Assembly: GCA_964627045.1 (NCBI GenBank)
Contig: CAZVIK010000162.1
Coordinates: 1-9,538 of the forward strand
DNA: 9,538 nt
Origin: CAZVIK01 sp964627045
GTDB lineage: Bacteria > Acidobacteriota > Terriglobia > Bryobacterales > Bryobacteraceae
Direction: 5' to 3'
The position numbers were made by a program, and so were the translations under genes. Under the pieces are notes generated by a model. The model had not been told where the DNA came from. It did not search any database and saw only the letters and a list, made by a program, of their open reading frames with translations. Each line of letters begins with the position of its first letter. Position 1 is the first letter of the stretch. Shown in pieces: positions 6,449 through 9,538 of this stretch.

Positions 6449-7483
6449 GTGTTGTTTGACCGCGCGGATGCCCCACCGGTCCTGGTGGGCCAATCCCCCC
6501 GGATCCGTCAGATCCTCCATCTCATCGATAAGCTCGGACGCTCCCGCACCCCCGTGCTCGTCCTCGGCGAAACCGGGACCGGGAAGGAAGTCGTCGCGCG
6601 CGCGGTGCACAGCGCGGGCCCGCGCGGTCCTTTCGTTCCCATCGATTGCTCCTCCCTGGTGGGGCCGCTCATGGAGAGCGAACTGTTCGGGCACACGCGC
6701 GGAGCTTTCACCGGCGCCGCCGGACCCAAGACCGGCCTGGTCGAGGTCGCCGACGGCGGTACAGCGTTTTTCGACGAAATCGGCGAGTTGGGCCTCGACG
6801 TCCAGGCGAAGCTGTTGCGCGTGATTCAGGAAAAGGAGTTCCGCCCGGTCGGCTCGGTCGAGCGCCGCCGCGCCGACTTCCGCGTCATCGCCGCTACCAA
6901 CCGTGACCTGAAGCTCGAAGTCGAGCGCGGCCGTTTTCGCGCCGACCTGTTTTTCCGGCTCAATGTCGTCTCGTTTCGCCTGCCGCACCTTCGCGAGCGA
7001 AAGGACGATCTTACCGCGCTGGTCGAGCATGTTCTCCATCGCCAAGGCTGCCGCCATGTCATCACCCACGAATGCATGGACGCGATGCTCGCCTACGATT
7101 GGCCCGGCAATGTGCGGGAATTGGAAAACTGCATCCAGCGCATGGTGGCCATCAACTCCGGCCCGCTGTTGCACACGGCCGATCTTCCCTCCGCGCTCCA
7201 GAACGCCTTGGAGGCCACTCGCCCGGCGCGTCTCTCGGCGGTGGCGACGGCCGCCACCGCTGCGCCGCCCGCCGCGCCCGCTTCGCCTCCGCCCCCGGCC
7301 GCCCCCGTCCCGCAGGAGCCTTACGTCCAGATGCCCCTGTTCTCGCTCACCGAGATGGAACGCGACGCCATCCTACGCGCGCTCGAATTCACCAAGGGGG
7401 ACCGCGCCATGGCCGCGCAACTCCTCGGAATCGGCCGCACGACGTTGTACCGGAAGTTGAAGGAATACAAGCTGGCGACTTGA
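6449..7483 (+). CDS. Sigma54-dependent transcriptional activator (AAA+ plus Fis HTH), no receiver domain
   Basis: Bacterial enhancer-binding protein that would use ATP hydrolysis to open promoters held by RNA polymerase with sigma54. Over 344 residues: only about 12 residues precede the AAA+ domain; Walker A GETGTGKE (40-47); sigma54-contact loop GAFTGA (85-90); Walker B GGTAFFDEIGE (103-113); sensor I around AATNRDL (148-154); arginine fingers R164 and R170 (FRADLFFRLN); sensor II WPGNVRELEN (218-227). An Ala/Pro linker (about 265-290) leads to a Fis-type helix-turn-helix (LTEMERDAILRALEFTKGDR to TTLYRKLKEYKL, 300-342). There is no receiver, PAS or GAF domain, so it is probably controlled by a partner protein or by its amount. 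The GTG at 6449 follows AGCAGG; TTG 6452 is an alternative. It probably shares a transcript with rlpA, 11 bp upstream. Targets are unknown. Confidence 0.93.
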   Translation: MLFDRADAPPVLVGQSPRIRQILHLIDKLGRSRTPVLVLGETGTGKEVVARAVHSAGPRGPFVPIDCSSLVGPLMESELFGHTRGAFTGAAGPKTGLVEVADGGTAFFDEIGELGLDVQAKLLRVIQEKEFRPVGSVERRRADFRVIAATNRDLKLEVERGRFRADLFFRLNVVSFRLPHLRERKDDLTALVEHVLHRQGCRHVITHECMDAMLAYDWPGNVRELENCIQRMVAINSGPLLHTADLPSALQNALEATRPARLSAVATAATAAPPAAPASPPPPAAPVPQEPYVQMPLFSLTEMERDAILRALEFTKGDRAMAAQLLGIGRTTLYRKLKEYKLAT

Positions 7484-7625
7484 TGCAAGGCGCAGGTCCC
7501 TTCGCCGGATGTCTTTTCATCTTGACGCCGAATCTTCCGGCGGTTCCAGGCCCATGGCGAGACCCACCCGTCTGGTCGGCAATTCCCAACCCACGCCAGA
7601 CTTCGGAAACGAAATGTATGCGGGG
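7484..7625. other. Intergenic region between convergent genes
   Basis: No convincing gene. GTCTGG (7570-7575) can pair with CCAGAC (7596-7601) across a 20-nt loop, but no T-tract follows. I see no good + strand terminator for the sigma54 activator gene here. Confidence 0.4.
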
Positions 7626-7649
7626 AAAAAACGGTCCGGCGCGCGCCGG
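7626..7649 (-). terminator. Probable intrinsic terminator of the 102-residue gene
   Basis: Directly after the TAA (7652-7650), the - strand carries the palindrome CCGGCGCGCGCCGG (7649-7636), able to fold as a 5-bp stem with a GCGC loop, then ACCG, then six Ts (7631-7626). The short spacer before the Ts makes it less than ideal. Confidence 0.6.
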
Positions 7650-7958
7650 TTAGGAAACCTGCTCTTCGTCGACCGCGATCCTCAGCGATTTTAGGAACTT
7701 CTGGTCCTGGCTAGTCCACTTCACGCGGGCGGTGGTCCTAAACTCGCCAAGCACGGCGGCGGGCGCGTCGTCTCCGACCTCGTCCTCGGCGTCCTCGTCG
7801 CGCTTGTTGAACCCGATGGTGGCCTCCAATACCAGGAAGACCTCGTAGCCGGCGCGCTTGATCTCGCCGATGGCGGCGGCGATGCGGTCCGACTCGGACA
7901 GGGACTCGTTGATCGCGACTCCCAGTTCCTGCATCATCTGTTTGAGATGCTCTTCCAC
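7650..7958 (-). CDS. Hypothetical small acidic protein, 102 residues
   Basis: I do not recognise a family. GTG 7958 is the start because GGGAGG (7973-7968) lies 9 nt before it, the best Shine-Dalgarno in the window after the micro-gene's. Residues 1-37 look helical and amphipathic (EEHLKQMMQELGVAINESL, then DRIAAAIGEIKRAGY). A hydrophobic strand-like stretch follows (VFLVLEATIGF, 40-50), then an acidic, probably flexible loop (RDEDAEDEVGDD, 53-64), and a C-terminal part (VKWTSQDQKFLKSLRI, 79-94). There is no signal peptide. The protein looks like a small folded cytoplasmic protein. It stands alone, convergent with the sigma54 activator and divergent from the membrane-protein/trmFO pair, and has its own probable terminator. 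Confidence 0.75.
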   Translation of the reverse strand: MEEHLKQMMQELGVAINESLSESDRIAAAIGEIKRAGYEVFLVLEATIGFNKRDEDAEDEVGDDAPAAVLGEFRTTARVKWTSQDQKFLKSLRIAVDEEQVS

Positions 7959-8088
7959 AAGTTGCCCCCTCCCAGGATAACACTCCGCGCCGTGCGATCC
8001 CTTCGCACAGGCGGGCCCGCTGGATCGGCGTCCAGTTCACTCATCGGCGGCGCTCTCGCGGTTTGTTAGGATAGGATTACCAAACGTT
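7959..8088. promoter_or_regulatory. Divergent intergenic region with consecutive inverted repeats
   Basis: Three inverted repeats lie in a row: GTGCGA-TCCCT-TCGCAC (7992-8008), GCGGGCCCGC (8011-8020) and TGGA-TCGGCG-TCCA (8021-8034). GTTTG (8061-8065) and CAAAC (8081-8085) also flank the AGGA-rich ribosome-site area before ATG 8089. Promoters for both flanking genes should be here, but I cannot assign clear -35/-10 pairs. Confidence 0.4.
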
Positions 8089-8361
8089 ATGTCCAGAGTG
8101 GGCCGGGAGTTTCTCCGTCATGTGGTGCCTCAGATCGTCAAGCCGGTTCGCACGCTCTGGAACGAGATGATCGGCTTCGTTTTTTTGTGCCTGGCCGCCG
8201 TCCCGATTCCGCGCACCCTGCGACAGTGGCGCCAGTACGACGAATCCGGCCAGGGCCTGTTCCCGTTGGCGCTCTCGGTCGTTTTCATCCTTGTCATGGG
8301 CACTTTCGGAGCGCACTCGTTTCTGCGCGCCCGTAAGATCTCCCGGTCCTGCTCGCACCCT
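8089..8361 (+). CDS. Small two-helix membrane protein; no in-frame stop in the window
   Basis: From ATG 8089 the frame gives a protein with a basic N-terminus (MSRVGREFLRHVVPQIVKPV), a first membrane segment (about 27-41, MIGFVFLCLAAVPIP), a polar loop (RQWRQYDESGQG) and a second membrane segment (57-76, LFPLALSVVFILVMGTFGAH), then the basic end RARKISRS at 80-87. Function unknown; it looks like a small inner-membrane protein. Past residue 87 the sequence loses protein character, and the frame runs open through trmFO in a different frame with no stop to the window edge. The end coordinate given is therefore arbitrary, just before trmFO. A TGA at 8364-8366 in another frame overlaps the trmFO GTG (GTGA), as expected for a coupled gene pair, so one base may be missing between about 8337 and 8363. 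AGGA motifs lie 12-20 nt before the ATG. Confidence 0.65.
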
Positions 8362-8362
8362 C

Positions 8363-9538
8363 GTGAACACGGTTCACGTCATCGGCGGCGGCCTGGCGGG
8401 CGCCGAAGCCGCCTGGCAGATCGCCTCGGCCGGAGGCCGCGCCGTCCTCCACGAGATGCGGCCCGCCGTCGCCACGCCGGCCCACAAAACCGCCCTGCTC
8501 GCCGAACTGGTGTGCAGCAACTCGCTCAAGAGCGATTCCGAGGGTGCCGCTCCCTGGCTGCTCAAGGAGGAACTCCGCCGCGCCGGATCGCTCCTGTTGG
8601 AGATCGCCGCCGCCACGCGCGTACCCGCCGGTCACGCCCTCACCGTGGACCGCGGTCTTTTTTCCCGGCGCGTCACCGAGGCCCTGGAGGGCCACCCGGC
8701 CATCACCGTCCTTCGCGAAGAGGTCAAGGCCATTCCGCCAGCGGCCGCCGTCGTCGTGGCCTCCGGCCCGCTCACCAGCGACGCGCTGGCCGGGGAGATC
8801 GCCCGCCGCACCGGCAGCGCGCATCTGTTTTTCTACGACGCCATCAGCCCGATCGTCGATGCCGATTCCGTCGATCGCTCGGTCGCCTTCCGCGCCTCGC
8901 GCTACGGCAAGTCCCTCGACCGGACCGGCGACTACCTGAACTGCCCGTTCGACCGTGCCGAGTACGAACGCTTTCTGGATGCGCTGCTCTCGGCCGAACG
9001 CCACGCCCCGAAGATCGCCGGCGACGTTCCCTTCTTCGAGGCTTGTCTGCCCGTCGAGGAGCTCGCCCGCCGTGGCCGCGACACGCTGCGCTTCGGCCCC
9101 ATGAAGCCCGTCGGCCTCACCGACCCGCGAACCGGCCGCCGCCCCTACGCGGCCGTGCAACTCCGCCAGGAAGACTTGCGCGCCGCCAGTTACAACCTCG
9201 TCGGATTCCAGACCTCGCTGCGCTACCCCGAGCAGGAGCGCGTCTTCCGTCTTATCCCCGGTCTCGCCCGCGCGTCGTTTCTTCGCTTCGGCCAGGTTCA
9301 TCGCAACACTTACATCAACGCGCCCGCCCTGCTGTCCTCCGCTCTCGAGCTTCGCGATTCCCCGGGCGTCTTCTTCGCCGGCCAGGTTTGCGGTGTCGAG
9401 GGCTACGTCGAAGCCATCGCCACCGGCTGGATGGCCGGACGCCACGCCGTGGCGCGCGCCGCGGGCCGGGAACCCCGGCCCGTGCCCCGGCGGTCCGCGC
9501 GCGGCTCCTTGTGCGCCTACGTCTCCGGCGCCGGCGGG
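8363..9538 (+). CDS. trmFO: Folate-dependent tRNA (uracil-5-)-methyltransferase TrmFO (3' partial)
   Basis: FAD enzyme that makes 5-methyluridine at position 54 of tRNA, using methylenetetrahydrofolate as carbon donor. GTG 8363 leads at once into the FAD-binding N-terminus VHVIGGGLAGAEAAWQ (4-19). Other family segments: ELVCSNSLKSDSEGAAPWLLKEE with C51, FFYDAISPIVDADSVD (156-171), FFEACLPVEELARRG with C228 (224-238), DTLRFGPMKPVGL, PYAAVQLRQED, RVFRLIPGL, HRNTYIN and FAGQVCGVEGYVEA. C51 and C228 correspond to the two Cys implicated in catalysis in the Bacillus enzyme, as I recall them. 392 residues are visible; the usual length is about 440, so only the end is missing. No Shine-Dalgarno is apparent, fitting translational coupling to the small membrane-protein gene just upstream. 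Confidence 0.96.
   Translation, partial: MNTVHVIGGGLAGAEAAWQIASAGGRAVLHEMRPAVATPAHKTALLAELVCSNSLKSDSEGAAPWLLKEELRRAGSLLLEIAAATRVPAGHALTVDRGLFSRRVTEALEGHPAITVLREEVKAIPPAAAVVVASGPLTSDALAGEIARRTGSAHLFFYDAISPIVDADSVDRSVAFRASRYGKSLDRTGDYLNCPFDRAEYERFLDALLSAERHAPKIAGDVPFFEACLPVEELARRGRDTLRFGPMKPVGLTDPRTGRRPYAAVQLRQEDLRAASYNLVGFQTSLRYPEQERVFRLIPGLARASFLRFGQVHRNTYINAPALLSSALELRDSPGVFFAGQVCGVEGYVEAIATGWMAGRHAVARAAGREPRPVPRRSARGSLCAYVSGAGG

Noticed and set aside
7509..7694. 61-residue + strand frame after the sigma54 activator gene
   Set aside because: No ribosome site and no protein character, and it runs into the convergent gene.
7738..8040. 100-residue - strand frame beginning MNWTPIQRARLCEGIARR
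   Set aside because: Overlaps the 102-residue gene in another frame, becomes Arg-rich shadow sequence, and has no supporting ribosome site; only its first 30 residues look remotely protein-like.
8180..8187. Run of seven Ts (slippery-looking T TTT TTG) in the membrane-protein gene as a programmed -1 frameshift site
   Set aside because: The unshifted frame gives the second membrane segment; the -1 frame gives unlikely sequence and stops at 8334.
8294..9445. 383-residue open frame on the - strand across trmFO
   Set aside because: Antisense shadow of a clearly recognisable trmFO; its protein has no domain likeness and is typical of GC-rich mirror frames.
9462..9482. 9-bp GC-only hairpin with a 3-nt loop inside trmFO
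   Set aside because: No T-tract, within a coding region, and such stems arise often in sequence this GC-rich.

Overview
The window is GC-rich bacterial chromosome with densely packed genes on both strands. Gene content and protein style suggest Acidobacteriota, perhaps the Solibacter/Bryobacter side: an exported Mn-type superoxide dismutase, Der, RlpA, a MidA-like methyltransferase, folate-dependent TrmFO, and several small proteins I cannot name. That placement is inference, since there is no rRNA here. I see no tRNA, rRNA, CRISPR array, insertion sequence or phage gene.

Layout. (1) 1-2055, + strand: the 3' part of a superoxide dismutase gene with an export-signal-like N-terminus, then der (ribosome-assembly GTPase). 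(2) 2249-4396, - strand: a run of three genes read 4396 to 2249, namely an unknown 206-residue protein interrupted by a 10-N assembly gap, a DUF302-type protein, and an FkbM-family methyltransferase. Gaps between them are about 40-45 bp, so they may be one operon. (3) 4442-5416, + strand: a MidA/NDUFAF7-type methyltransferase, divergent from the unknown gene. (4) 5415-5644, - strand: a compact stand-alone transcription unit for a 22-residue peptide that is half lysine. It has its own sigma70-like promoter, a leader hairpin, a Shine-Dalgarno site and a textbook intrinsic terminator. (5) 5730-7483, + strand: rlpA (septal peptidoglycan lytic transglycosylase lipoprotein with a SPOR domain), then after 11 bp a sigma54-dependent activator without a receiver domain. 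(6) 7650-7958, - strand: a small unknown acidic protein with a strong Shine-Dalgarno site and a probable terminator. (7) 8089-9538, + strand: a small two-helix membrane protein leading into trmFO, which runs off the window.

Most of the window is housekeeping: translation (Der, TrmFO), cell division and envelope (RlpA), oxidative stress (SOD). The points most worth a second look are the lysine-rich micro-gene; the small membrane-protein gene upstream of trmFO, which has no in-frame stop in the window; the N gap flanked by a perfect inverted repeat that can be closed in frame as a 12-bp palindrome; and the orphan sigma54 activator following rlpA, with a consensus -10 hexamer over the rlpA stop codon.
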